The notes under the pieces were generated by a model. That model did not search any database. It was given only the letters and a program-made list of their open reading frames with translations, and was not told the DNA's origin. A DNA stretch of 64,000 bases from contig JAJRUJ010000011.1 in assembly GCA_024277855.1 (NCBI GenBank), forward strand, positions 1 to 64,000. The letters are read 5' to 3'. Below, one piece after another: positions 27,324 through 36,024 of the stretch. The stretch's first letter is position 1, and each line of letters opens with the position of its first letter. This stretch comes from Candidatus Zixiibacteriota bacterium (GTDB lineage: Bacteria; Zixibacteria; MSB-5A5; WJJR01; JAJRUJ01). Position numbers and translations under genes: made by a program.

Positions 27324-28844
27324 ATGACGGGAAGTATGTCTTTGGCTAAAGCAATCAAGAAAATATTGGTGGCAAATCGGGGCGAAATCGCGTTGCGGGT
27401 GATGCGCGCCGCCCGGGAAATGGGTCTTGGCTCAGTTGCGGTCTATTCGGAAGCGGATCGATTCGCGCGGCACGTGATCGAGGCGGAGGAGTCGGTACTA
27501 ATTGGCCCGCCTTCACCGTTGGAGAGCTATCTCTCCATCGAAAAAATAATCGATGCCGCGAAACAGACGGGCTGTGACGCGATCCATCCCGGATATGGAT
27601 TTTTGGCGGAGAATGCCGAATTCTCCCGTGTTTGTACCGAGGCCGGGCTGATCTTTATCGGCCCGGGCCCGGAGGCCATCTCCCTGCTGGGCAACAAACT
27701 GATCTCGCGCGAAACGATGGAGGCCGCCGACGTGCCGGTAATCACCGGCAAGAAGATCGCTTCAGGGAAACTTGATGATTTTCGCTCGGCGGCGGAAGAG
27801 ATCGGCTATCCGGTATTGATTAAAGCCGCCTCCGGCGGCGGCGGCAAGGGCATGCGGGTGGTCACCGATCCGGCTGAGTTGAAAGACGCCGTCGAGGGGG
27901 CGTCCCGTGAGGCGAAGTCTGCGTTTGGTGATGAAACTGTGTATTTGGAAAAATACCTGACCCGCCCCCGGCATATAGAGTTTCAGATTATGGCGGACGA
28001 GGCGGGTAATGCCGTCCATTTGTTTGAGCGTGAATGTTCGATCCAGCGGCGCCATCAAAAAATTATCGAAGAGACGCCGTCCCCGGCGTTGACTCCGGAA
28101 ATACGTGAACAAATGGGTGTGGCGGCGGTGGCGGCGGCTAAGGCGGCGAAATATGTTTCGGCCGGTACGGTGGAATTTCTGCTCGACGAGGATGGAAGTT
28201 TTTATTTCCTCGAAGTCAATACGCGGATCCAGGTCGAACATCCAATTACCGAAATGACGACCGGGATTGATCTGGTCAAAGAACAAATCAGAATCGCGTC
28301 CGGTGACCCGTTGTCCTTTGCGCAGGAGGACATCCGCCCCTTCGGCCATGCCACCGAGTGTCGGATCTACGCCGAAGATCCGGCAAACGGGTTTTTGCCG
28401 TCATCCGGGAAAATTGTCTATCTCGACGAACCGTCCGCGGCCAATCTACGCATCGATTCCGGGGTATATTCCGGTTGCGAGGTGCCGGTATTTTACGACC
28501 CGATTCTTTCCAAAGTGATCACCTGGGGCAAAGACCGGCGGGAATCGACGCGGCGAATGCTGCTGGCGCTGGCCGATTATAAAGCGCTCGGGATCAAGAC
28601 TAATGTGCGCTACTTGCAGGCGATTTTGCAACATCCCGAATACGCGGCCGGTAACATATATACCGGGTTCCTTGACGAGCATTTTCCGGGCTGGACGGAC
28701 GAGCGACCAACTGCCGAATTTGACGTTGCCAAAGTCGGTGCGGTCCTCGCCTCATTGCACCAGGAAACGGCGACAAGTTCCGGAGACGAAAGTCGAAGGG
28801 GGCCGGCGTCGATCTGGAACCAGTTGGCCAGTTGGGAGATGTAA
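27324..28844 (+). CDS. Acyl-CoA carboxylase biotin carboxylase subunit
   Basis: A 506-residue biotin carboxylase with ATP-grasp fold. It shows KILVANRGEIALRVMRA, HPGYGFLAENAEF, the glycine loop KAASGGGGKGMR, HLFERECSIQRRHQK and FLEVNTRIQVEHPITE. It stops after the carboxylase domains, so the biotin carrier is a separate gene whose ATG directly follows the stop (TAAATG). ATG at 27336 is an alternative start. It probably serves the methylcrotonyl-CoA carboxyltransferase upstream and could be shared with a propionyl-CoA enzyme elsewhere. Confidence 0.92.
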   Translation: MTGSMSLAKAIKKILVANRGEIALRVMRAAREMGLGSVAVYSEADRFARHVIEAEESVLIGPPSPLESYLSIEKIIDAAKQTGCDAIHPGYGFLAENAEFSRVCTEAGLIFIGPGPEAISLLGNKLISRETMEAADVPVITGKKIASGKLDDFRSAAEEIGYPVLIKAASGGGGKGMRVVTDPAELKDAVEGASREAKSAFGDETVYLEKYLTRPRHIEFQIMADEAGNAVHLFERECSIQRRHQKIIEETPSPALTPEIREQMGVAAVAAAKAAKYVSAGTVEFLLDEDGSFYFLEVNTRIQVEHPITEMTTGIDLVKEQIRIASGDPLSFAQEDIRPFGHATECRIYAEDPANGFLPSSGKIVYLDEPSAANLRIDSGVYSGCEVPVFYDPILSKVITWGKDRRESTRRMLLALADYKALGIKTNVRYLQAILQHPEYAAGNIYTGFLDEHFPGWTDERPTAEFDVAKVGAVLASLHQETATSSGDESRRGPASIWNQLASWEM

Positions 28845-29354
28845 ATGGATTTTGAGTTTGTCCATAATGATGAACGGTTAACTGTTCGGGCCGAAGTGGG
28901 GAAAAACTCAATCCGAGTCGTTGACGGTGATTCTGAAATTTCATACGACTTTTTTTCTGCCGATGGTTCACTATTTACTATCTCGGCTAATGGAAAGGCC
29001 ACGCGGGTGGTGGCGGTCAAAGATGGTGAGACGATTTATGTGTCCACTCCGGGGGGAGACTTTCAGTTCCGATTGCCTCCATCTGTAGACGGTGACACTT
29101 TCTCGGAAGCCGGTGGCGGTAGTGGGGACAAATCGAAATTGGTGGCGCCGATGCCGGGCAAAGTGGTGAAAGTCCTGGTCGAAGAAGGACAGGCGGTCAC
29201 CGAAAAAGAAAAACTGGTCATTGTTGAAGCCATGAAAATGGAAAACCCGCTTGTCGCCCCATATCCTGCTCAAGTGGTGAAAATAAACTGCGAAGAAGGC
29301 CAGTTGGTCGATACAGAAATCATCCTGGTCGAATTAAAAGAACTGGAGAATTGA
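28845..29354 (+). CDS. Biotin carboxyl carrier protein of acyl-CoA carboxylase
   Basis: A 169-residue protein whose C-terminal 75 residues form a biotinyl domain with the biotin-accepting Lys in EAMKMENPL and the upstream turn APMPGKVVKVLV. The first 85 residues are beta-rich and resemble the BT linker domain that joins carrier and carboxylase in fused enzymes. A Gly/Ser hinge (GGGSGDK) separates the two. The start codon touches the biotin carboxylase stop, indicating one carboxylase complex built from three genes. Confidence 0.92.
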   Translation: MDFEFVHNDERLTVRAEVGKNSIRVVDGDSEISYDFFSADGSLFTISANGKATRVVAVKDGETIYVSTPGGDFQFRLPPSVDGDTFSEAGGGSGDKSKLVAPMPGKVVKVLVEEGQAVTEKEKLVIVEAMKMENPLVAPYPAQVVKINCEEGQLVDTEIILVELKELEN

Positions 29355-29396
29355 TGCGTCGGCAGACGCTCGACAGAATGTATAAGGGGATTTATC

Positions 29397-30590
29397 ATGA
29401 CTAACAATCCGAACGATCCGGTTATCGTTTCGGCCTGCCGAACACCGCTCGGCGGCTTTCTCGGCGGTCTGTTGCCGTTGCGCGCCCATGAACTCGGCGC
29501 GATTGTTATCGCTGAAGCAATTAAACGCGCGGGAATTGATAAAAACGATATCGATGAAGTAATCATGGGCCAGGTGGTCCAAGCCGGTGAAGGGCAGGCC
29601 CCCGGGCGGATGGCCGCAATCAAAGCCGGTGTCCCGGGCAAGGCGGGCGTACTGACAATTAACAAGGTCTGCGGATCGGGACTGAAAGCCGTGATGCTGG
29701 CCGCGCAGGCAATCAAATTGCAGGATGCGCAGGTGATTATCGCCGGTGGGCAGGAGTCGATGTCGAATACGCCCTATGTGTTGCACAAGGCGAAGGCCGG
29801 GTTCAAGTTTGGCCATCAACAACTGCTGGACTCGATGATCCTGGATGGTTTGTGGGATTCATTCAACGATTTCCATATGGGGTTGGCGGCTGAATACACC
29901 GCAGACAAATCGAAGCTCACCCGCGAGATGCAGGATGAATACGCCGCCAATTCGCAACGGAAGGCATCCGAAGCAATCGCCGCCGGGAAGTTTAAAGACG
30001 AAATCGTGCCGGTGACCATCCCTCAGCGCAAGGGCGAGCCGAAGATTATCGACACCGATGAAGGGCCGCGTCCCGGAACCACCGTGGAAAAACTTGCCAA
30101 GCTGCGTCCTGCATTTAAAAAAGGTGGGACGGTCACCGCCGGGAATTCTCCGGGACTTAACGACGGCGCCTCGGCGCTGGTGGTCACCAGCCGGCAATAT
30201 GCCGAATCACATAACCTCAAACCGCTGGCGAAAGTCACCGGATATGTCACCGCCGGCACCGAACCGATTGACTTGTTTTATGCACCGATCTATGCGGTGC
30301 GGAAACTGTGTGATAAATTGAGCGTCGAACTCGATCATTTTGATTTAATCGAGGCCAACGAGGCATTTTCTGCGCAGTGTCTGGCTGACGGCAATGAACT
30401 CGGTTGGGATTGGGATAAAGTCAATGTCAACGGCGGGGCAGTGGCACTTGGTCATCCGATTGGCGCGTCGGGAGCCAGAGTCCTCACTACTTTACTATAT
30501 GCGCTAAAGGACCGAGGCAAAAAACGCGGCCTGGCTACTCTCTGTCTTGGTGGTGGTAACGCGGTGGCGTTGGCCGTGGAAATGGAATAA
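29397..30590 (+). CDS. Acetyl-CoA C-acetyltransferase (classical thiolase)
   Basis: A 397-residue thiolase II. Motifs are SACRTPLGGFLGG at the start, the nucleophile in NKVCGSGLKAVM (near residue 89), the NGGAVALGHPIGASG loop and the C-terminal LCLGGGNAVAL carrying the second catalytic Cys. This is the ordinary acetoacetyl-CoA thiolase of beta-oxidation and ketone-body metabolism, distinct from the archaeal-type thiolase at the head of the cluster. It would cleave acetoacetyl-CoA or 2-methylacetoacetyl-CoA (isoleucine branch). Confidence 0.93.
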   Translation: MTNNPNDPVIVSACRTPLGGFLGGLLPLRAHELGAIVIAEAIKRAGIDKNDIDEVIMGQVVQAGEGQAPGRMAAIKAGVPGKAGVLTINKVCGSGLKAVMLAAQAIKLQDAQVIIAGGQESMSNTPYVLHKAKAGFKFGHQQLLDSMILDGLWDSFNDFHMGLAAEYTADKSKLTREMQDEYAANSQRKASEAIAAGKFKDEIVPVTIPQRKGEPKIIDTDEGPRPGTTVEKLAKLRPAFKKGGTVTAGNSPGLNDGASALVVTSRQYAESHNLKPLAKVTGYVTAGTEPIDLFYAPIYAVRKLCDKLSVELDHFDLIEANEAFSAQCLADGNELGWDWDKVNVNGGAVALGHPIGASGARVLTTLLYALKDRGKKRGLATLCLGGGNAVALAVEME

Positions 30591-30734
30591 TCGGCGGCAA
30601 TATCGTCGCCTGAGATATACGCCTGAGGCCGGAGAGTCAATCCGGCCGGTATGTTCTGGATTTTTAGTGGGCCGCAAGTTGCCCGGTCCAAATGATTTTT
30701 CCGAGGCCCTCATGTTTTGGGAAAGGCAAAGTTG

Positions 30735-31586
30735 ATGGAGATTAAAAACGTTGGCGTCATCGGCGCGGGCACGATGGGTAATGGTATTGCCCACGCCTTT
30801 GCTCTCAGCGGTTATGACGTTACACTGGTTGACACGACCAAAGATGTGCTTGATCGGGCCACGGCTACGATTAGTAGGAATTTAGATCGGCAGATAAAGA
30901 AACAAAAAATAGACAAAGACAAAAAAGCCGATGTGCTGGCGCGCATCCATTGTTCAACCGATTTGGCGGCAGTGAAGAATTGCGAGTTGGTTGTTGAGGC
31001 GGTGTTTGAATCGTTGGAGGCCAAGCTGGCGCTATTCCCCCGGCTGGATAACCTCTGTCCGCCGGAGACCATCCTCGCTTCAAACACCTCGTCCCTGCCG
31101 ATCACCCAGCTTGCGGCGGTCACGGAGCGACCGGAGAAAGTCATCGGGATGCATTTTATGAACCCGGTCCCGATGATGAAATTGGTCGAGATTATTCGCG
31201 GTCATGCTACGTCAGATGATACTTACCGGATCATTCACGATCTTTGTGTTCCGCTGGGAAAAACCGGTGTAGAGGTTAATGACTATCCGGGGTTTGTCGG
31301 CAACCGGTTACTCATGCCGATGATTAATGAAGCGATTTTTACGGTGTATGAGGGAGCGGCCACCCCGGAAGCCGTGGATACGGTAATGCGGTTAGGGATG
31401 GGGCACCCGATGGGGCCGTTGACACTGGCCGACTTTATCGGGCTGGATGTTTGTTTGGCGATTATGGAAGTCCTGTATGACGGGTTTGCCGATTCCAAGT
31501 ACCGGCCGTGTCCGCTGTTGCGGAAGATGGTTTATGCCGGGCACCTGGGTCGGAAAACCGGCCGGGGATTTTATACATATGAGTAG
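30735..31586 (+). CDS. 3-hydroxybutyryl-CoA dehydrogenase
   Basis: A 283-residue NAD-dependent L-3-hydroxyacyl-CoA dehydrogenase. It has Rossmann motif VIGAGTMGNGIAHAFA, the catalytic His in GMHFMNPVPMMKLVE, and the C-terminal substrate domain (GFVGNRLLMPMINEA, MGHPMGPLTLADFIGLD). I start it at ATG 30735, after AAAGG; an in-frame TTG six codons upstream is the alternative. It acts beside the thiolase in beta-oxidation-type steps of the cluster. Confidence 0.92.
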   Translation: MEIKNVGVIGAGTMGNGIAHAFALSGYDVTLVDTTKDVLDRATATISRNLDRQIKKQKIDKDKKADVLARIHCSTDLAAVKNCELVVEAVFESLEAKLALFPRLDNLCPPETILASNTSSLPITQLAAVTERPEKVIGMHFMNPVPMMKLVEIIRGHATSDDTYRIIHDLCVPLGKTGVEVNDYPGFVGNRLLMPMINEAIFTVYEGAATPEAVDTVMRLGMGHPMGPLTLADFIGLDVCLAIMEVLYDGFADSKYRPCPLLRKMVYAGHLGRKTGRGFYTYE

Positions 31587-31615
31587 CGGTTGCGAGATAA
31601 AGCGGGGAGGTCGCA

Positions 31616-32761
31616 GTGGATTTTGAGTTAAATGAAGATCAGGAAATGATGCGAGATGCAGCACGGGAGTTTGCGGAAAAACGTATTTTCCCGAATGCCG
31701 CCAAATACGACGAGGACGCGCGCCTTCCCGACGAACTTTTCGCCGAACTCGCCGAACTGGGTTATACCGGGATAGTTGCCCCCGAAAAATACGGGGGGAT
31801 GGAACTCGACCTGATTTCTTATGCTTGTATAATCGAGGAATTTGCGAAGGCCTCGGCGGGATTGGCCATTGCAATATCAGTCCACAATTCTCTCGTCATC
31901 GGTGCAATAAATGCTTTTGGTTCCTAGGAGTTAAAGAAGGAATACCTGCCGCGTCTGGCCGGGGGGGATATTGGGTCGTATTGTCTGACTGAGCCGGGAG
32001 CGGGTTCGGATGCCGGTGCGATTCGCACCGCCGCGGTGGCTGACGGTGATGAGTATGTCATCAATGGCGAGAAGATATTTATCACCTCGGCCGATTATGC
32101 AAAAGTCTTCCTGGTGTTTTGTCTGACTGAACCGGAGTTGAAAAGTCACGGTATCTCGCTGTTTTTAATTGAGCGCGATACGCCGGGATTGGAAATCGGC
32201 GCTCCGGAGAAAAAACTGGGAATTAAATGTTCCGATACCCGCGCGGTTTCGTTTACCGACGTCCGGGTACCGGCAAAGAACATGATTGGTGAGAAAAACC
32301 AGGGGTTCAAAATCGCCCTAGCGCGATTGGATCATGGTCGCCTGGGTGTTTCGGCCCAGTCGATTGGGATCGCCGAGGCGGCTTTGACGGAGGCGGTAAA
32401 ATACTCCAAAGAGCGGAAGCAATTCAATCGGCCGATCAGTGAGTTCCAGGCGATTGCTTTCAAACTTGCCGATATGAGAACCCGTCTCGATGCCGCCCGC
32501 TGGCTGACCTACCGCGCGTTCTCGTTGGCCGCGACCGGCAAAGATTTTGCCCGCGAAGCCGCCGAAGCCAAATTATTCGCCTCGGAAACCGCAAATTGGG
32601 TCGCCAACGAAGCGCTGCAGATTCATGGCGGCTACGGCTATATGAAAGAATATGCCGTTGAACGATATTTCCGTGATGCCCGCGTGACCGAAATTTACGA
32701 GGGGTCCTCGGAAGTCCAGCGAATCGTCATCTCACGTGCGGTATTGAGGGAGGGCGAATAG
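31616..32761 (+). pseudogene. Acyl-CoA dehydrogenase interrupted by an in-frame amber codon
   Basis: The frame reads as a complete acyl-CoA dehydrogenase of about 381 codons except for TAG at 31925-31927 (codon 104). It occurs in NAFGS-stop-ELKKEYLP, where homologues have a Glu (FGxEEQK), so one G-to-T change (GAG to TAG) explains it. Downstream, the FAD/substrate motif YCLTEPGAGSDAG, the catalytic Glu in IYEGSSEVQR and the normal end are intact. The GTG start follows GGGGAGG. Whether it is a fresh pseudogene, a read-through gene or an assembly error cannot be decided here. An intact paralogue starts 2 bases after its stop. Intact, it would be an isovaleryl- or short-branched-chain acyl-CoA dehydrogenase by context. 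Confidence 0.85.
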
Positions 32762-32763
32762 AC

Positions 32764-33930
32764 ATGTGGTGGGATCGCCAATACGAATCGTTTCGCGCGG
32801 AAATCCGCGAATTTGCCGAGTCGGAAATTGCGCCGATCGCCGATAAGATGGTCGGCAACTCCGCATTTGATAAATCCCTGTTGCCGCTGTTGCATAAACG
32901 CGGCTTGCTTTCGATGATCCTGCCAAAGAAATATGGCGGCGTTGAGTGGGATACCCTGCAGTACGCGATTGCGGTGGAAGAGGTCTCACGGGTTTGCGGT
33001 TCGACCGGCATAACGTTGGCGGCATGTAATTCGCTCGGGATCTATCCGCTATACGCTTTCGGCACCGAGGAGCAAAAGGAAAAGTATCTGCGGCCGGTCG
33101 GAGAGCGCGGGGCGTTGATTGCTTTCGGGTTGACCGAACCGGGGGCCGGCTCCGACGCCGGGGGAACCAAGACCACGGCAGTGCTCAAAGGCGACAAATG
33201 GATCCTTAATGGCTCAAAGTGTTTTATCACCAATCCGTCAATCGGTGATTTTGTCGTGGCTACTGCCCGTACCGATAATAACGGCGACTCGCACGATATC
33301 TCGTCTTTCATTGTCGAGAAATCGTTCCCCGGGTTCTCGGTGGGGAAAAAAGAAAACAAACTCGGCTTACGCGGCTCGGACACCGCAATGTTACATTTTG
33401 AGGATGCGGAAATTCCGAAAGAAAATTTGCTGGGGGAAATCGGTGAGGGGTTCAAACAGTTTATGATGACGCTTGATGGCGGCCGGATTTCTATCGGCGC
33501 CATGGGCCTTGGTCTCGGCCAGGGAGCGTTTGACATCTGTGCGGAGTATGCCGACACTCATCCGGTGGGCGGCAAACCGCTGGCCTATTCACAATCGATC
33601 GCGTTCAAACTTGCCGATATGGCGTTACGGCTCGAGGCGGCTCGCCACCTGGTGTATACTGCCGCCGTGCTAAAAGACAGGAACCAACCATTTGGCAAAC
33701 AGTCGGCCATGGCCAAGCTCGACGCGTCGGAAGTCGGCCGGTTTTGCGCCCATGAGGCGATCGGCATCATGGGCTTTGATGCCGTCGATGAGGACAGCAA
33801 AATTGCCCGTATCTGGCGAGATGTCAAACTTTGCGAAATCGGGGAGGGGACCTCCGAGATTCAACGACTGGTTATTTCGCGAACGATGGCCAAAGAGCGA
33901 CAAAAACGTCGTACGGCGGCGGGTTTGTGA
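32764..33930 (+). CDS. Acyl-CoA dehydrogenase
   Basis: A 388-residue flavoprotein that oxidises an acyl-CoA to its 2-enoyl form and passes electrons to electron-transfer flavoprotein. Motifs are FGLTEPGAGSDAGGTKT, KCFITN, the QSIAFKLADM region and the C-terminal GEGTSEIQRLVISR, in which the Glu of EGTS is the expected base. It follows the interrupted dehydrogenase after 2 bases and closes the cluster before a terminator. The substrate is probably short or branched-chain (isovaleryl-, 2-methylbutyryl- or butyryl-CoA), inferred from neighbours. Confidence 0.92.
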   Translation: MWWDRQYESFRAEIREFAESEIAPIADKMVGNSAFDKSLLPLLHKRGLLSMILPKKYGGVEWDTLQYAIAVEEVSRVCGSTGITLAACNSLGIYPLYAFGTEEQKEKYLRPVGERGALIAFGLTEPGAGSDAGGTKTTAVLKGDKWILNGSKCFITNPSIGDFVVATARTDNNGDSHDISSFIVEKSFPGFSVGKKENKLGLRGSDTAMLHFEDAEIPKENLLGEIGEGFKQFMMTLDGGRISIGAMGLGLGQGAFDICAEYADTHPVGGKPLAYSQSIAFKLADMALRLEAARHLVYTAAVLKDRNQPFGKQSAMAKLDASEVGRFCAHEAIGIMGFDAVDEDSKIARIWRDVKLCEIGEGTSEIQRLVISRTMAKERQKRRTAAGL

Positions 33931-33958
33931 AGCTTTCGCTGAGTTCCAATGACTTACC

Positions 33959-33981
33959 GGCCGCCTCAGGCGGCCTTTTTT
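33959..33981 (+). terminator. Terminator of the acyl-CoA cluster
   Basis: GGCCGCC (33959-33965), loop TCA and GGCGGCC (33969-33975), followed by six T. It lies 28 bases beyond the last dehydrogenase stop. Confidence 0.9.
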
Positions 33982-34135
33982 GTGTATTCTCTTGTTGTCT
34001 GAGTGTGCTTTGCGAGGGTTTTGTCATTTCCGGATTGGATTTTTCGGTCTCGGCAACGTATTTTTCGGGTAATTGATTATTGGTGTTTTGTTCGAGTCGA
34101 TATCGATGCTTTGTTGTTGCTAAAAGGAGTTCACG

Positions 34136-35080
34136 ATGGCATTTCAGGAATGCGACAAAATATGGATGAGTGGAAAGCTGGTTGACTGGAAAGACGCCAA
34201 GGTCCATGTGCTCAGTCACGCACTGCACTACGGGTCGGCGATATTTGAGGGTCAGCGTTGTTACAATACAAAACATGGCCCGGCCTGTTTCCGTTTGTCG
34301 GACCATACCGACCGGTTGTTTAACTCGGCGAAGATTTATCGGATGAAGATTCCTTTTACCAAAGACGAGATCAATCAGGCGATTCTCGATTTGATCAGGG
34401 TGAACAATCTGGATTCGTGTTATATCCGGCCGTTGGTCTATCGCGGCTACAATCAACTGGGGGTCAACCCCGCCGGGTGTCCGATCGAGGTGGCGATTGC
34501 GGTCTGGTCCTGGGGCGCCTACCTCGGGCCGGAAGCCCTCGAGCAAGGCGTCGATGTTTGTGTGTCGTCCTGGAACCGGGCCGCGCCGAATACGTTCCCG
34601 GCCCTGGCGAAAGCCGGCGCGAACTACATGAGCAGTCAGTTGATCAAGATGGAAGCTATCGCCAACGGTTTTGTCGAGGGGATTGGTCTGGACACGAGAG
34701 GACATGTCTCGGAGGGTTCCGGCGAGAATATTTTCATCGTCCGCAATGGCGTGCTGGTAACGCCGTCTTTCGGCTCTTCGGTTCTTTCCGGTTTGACGCG
34801 CGACTCGGTGATTAACTTTGCCCACGAAATGGGAATCGAAGTGCTTGAGGAGGACATCCCGCGTGAAGCGCTCTATATCGCCGACGAAGTCTTCTTCACC
34901 GGTTCGGCGGCCGAAGTTACGCCGATCCGCTCAATCGACCGCATTCCGATCGGCTCGGGCAGCCGGGGACCGATTACCAAAAAACTGCAGGATCATTTCT
35001 TTAAGTACCTGGCCGGTGAAATCGAAGACAAATATGGCTGGATGACCTATGTGAAGAAAAAACAACCGGTGACGGCATAG
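34136..35080 (+). CDS. ilvE: Branched-chain amino acid aminotransferase
   Basis: A 314-residue class IV PLP aminotransferase, interconverting Leu/Ile/Val and their 2-oxo acids. It shows HYGSAIFEGQR, YIRPLVYRG, the PLP lysine in FPALAKAGANYM and the cofactor motif SEGSGENIF. AAAGGAGT precedes the ATG. It has its own leader after the terminator of the acyl-CoA cluster, but its position suits the first step of branched-chain degradation or the last step of leucine synthesis. Confidence 0.93.
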   Translation: MAFQECDKIWMSGKLVDWKDAKVHVLSHALHYGSAIFEGQRCYNTKHGPACFRLSDHTDRLFNSAKIYRMKIPFTKDEINQAILDLIRVNNLDSCYIRPLVYRGYNQLGVNPAGCPIEVAIAVWSWGAYLGPEALEQGVDVCVSSWNRAAPNTFPALAKAGANYMSSQLIKMEAIANGFVEGIGLDTRGHVSEGSGENIFIVRNGVLVTPSFGSSVLSGLTRDSVINFAHEMGIEVLEEDIPREALYIADEVFFTGSAAEVTPIRSIDRIPIGSGSRGPITKKLQDHFFKYLAGEIEDKYGWMTYVKKKQPVTA

Positions 35081-35108
35081 GATGACCTTGCCAAGAGGTT
35101 GAGAAGTG

Positions 35109-35546
35109 ATGAAGATCTATATCGGGGCGGACCATAAGGGCTTTTTGCTTAAAGAACATCTCGTTCAGATTCTGCGGGACGATGGTCATGAAGTGACCGA
35201 CGTGGGGACCGACTCGGAGGAATCGACCGATTATCCCGATTTCGGGTTGGCGGTCGCGCGCGCGGTTGGCGAGGGGAGAGCCGACCGAGGGATTACAATT
35301 TGTTGGACCGGGAACGGGATGGCGATCACCGCCAATAAGGTTCACGACGTGCGTGCCGGGTTATGTTTGACTGCCGAGATGGCGCTGCTCACCCGGGCGC
35401 ATAACGACGCGAATGTCTTGTCGCTGGCCTCGAAGTATATTCCGTTCGAGGAAGCCGAGAAGATAGTGCATGTTTTTTTGTCGACTGCTTTTGAGGGCGG
35501 GCGGCATGAACGTCGGGTGGCCAAAATCATGGACGCAGAGGGATAG
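35109..35546 (+). CDS. rpiB: Ribose-5-phosphate isomerase B (RpiB/LacAB family)
   Basis: A 145-residue sugar-phosphate isomerase. IGADHKGFLLKEHL, the phosphate site and active-site Cys in ITICWTGNGMAITANK and HNDANVLSLASKY are all characteristic. The residue after the Cys is Trp where E. coli has Gly, a variant I recall from other RpiB proteins. It interconverts ribose-5-phosphate and ribulose-5-phosphate. An in-frame GTG directly before the ATG is a second start option. It follows ilvE after 28 bases and ends before a terminator. Confidence 0.9.
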   Translation: MKIYIGADHKGFLLKEHLVQILRDDGHEVTDVGTDSEESTDYPDFGLAVARAVGEGRADRGITICWTGNGMAITANKVHDVRAGLCLTAEMALLTRAHNDANVLSLASKYIPFEEAEKIVHVFLSTAFEGGRHERRVAKIMDAEG

Positions 35547-35608
35547 TTTCTAATTCTGATTTGGAAATGGGGAGAGCCGAATGGCTCCTTTCCATGACCA
35601 GGGATGGT

Positions 35609-35638
35609 AACCGGCGGGCTTTTGGCTCGCCGGTTTTT
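35609..35638 (+). terminator. Terminator after rpiB
   Basis: AACCGGCGGGC (35609-35619) pairs with GCTCGCCGGTT (35625-35635) with one G-U pair; a short T run follows. Confidence 0.88.
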
Positions 35639-35670
35639 ATTGTGGGTGAATAGCCGATCAGATTTGTAGC

Positions 35671-35758
35671 GTGGGCACTGTATACATTGTGTAACGCGCT
35701 TGTAAACCCTGACCGCAGGGCTTTTGATAAAGCCCCTTGGTCAGGGCCACGCCTGCCT
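35671..35758. repeat. 88-bp repeat, copy A, with nested hairpin
   Basis: This 88-base unit recurs at 35835-35922 with six differences, all C/T transitions. Its core folds as nested stems: CCCTGACC with GGTCAGGG outside, and GGGCTTT with AAAGCCC inside, around a TGAT loop. Both stems are identical in the two copies. Confidence 0.9.
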
Positions 35759-35834
35759 CTCCCGGCCAGAATCGGATATATTGGGTCATCAGATCGAGCT
35801 TAGAGTTTTGACGTGACGGAGATATGAGACGCGG

Positions 35835-35922
35835 GTGGGCATTGCATACATTGCGCAACGCGCTCGTAAACCCTGACCGCAGGGCTTTTGACAAAGCCCC
35901 TTGGTCAGGGCCACGCCTGCCT
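35835..35922. repeat. 88-bp repeat, copy B, with nested hairpin
   Basis: Second copy of the unit at 35671-35758, in direct orientation after a 76-base spacer. The only change within the hairpin is in the apical loop (TGAC instead of TGAT); the other five differences are in the left flank. Confidence 0.9.
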
Positions 35923-36024
35923 GTATTTTGGGATTTGGTAGAGACCTGAAAAGAGACCGGTTCACACTTGACTGGCAGCCATCATCCGATGGGGAAAGCC
36001 ACGATTTAGAAAAACGCACCCGCC

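Noticed and set aside
31925-31927. TAG read as a reassigned sense codon or pyrrolysine
   Set aside because: Intact genes in the window stop at TAG, the position is a surface Glu in homologues, and no pyrrolysine genes are visible; a nonsense mutation is simpler.
32036-32761. Independent gene starting at an internal GTG after the amber codon of the acyl-CoA dehydrogenase
   Set aside because: There is no ribosome site, and the product would lack the N-terminal helical domain needed for flavin and substrate binding; it is better treated as the rest of the interrupted gene.
35189-35390. Trp after the active-site Cys of RpiB as a disabling mutation
   Set aside because: The rest of the phosphate loop is intact, and Trp at this place is a variant I recall from other RpiB/LacAB proteins, so it is not evidence of inactivity.
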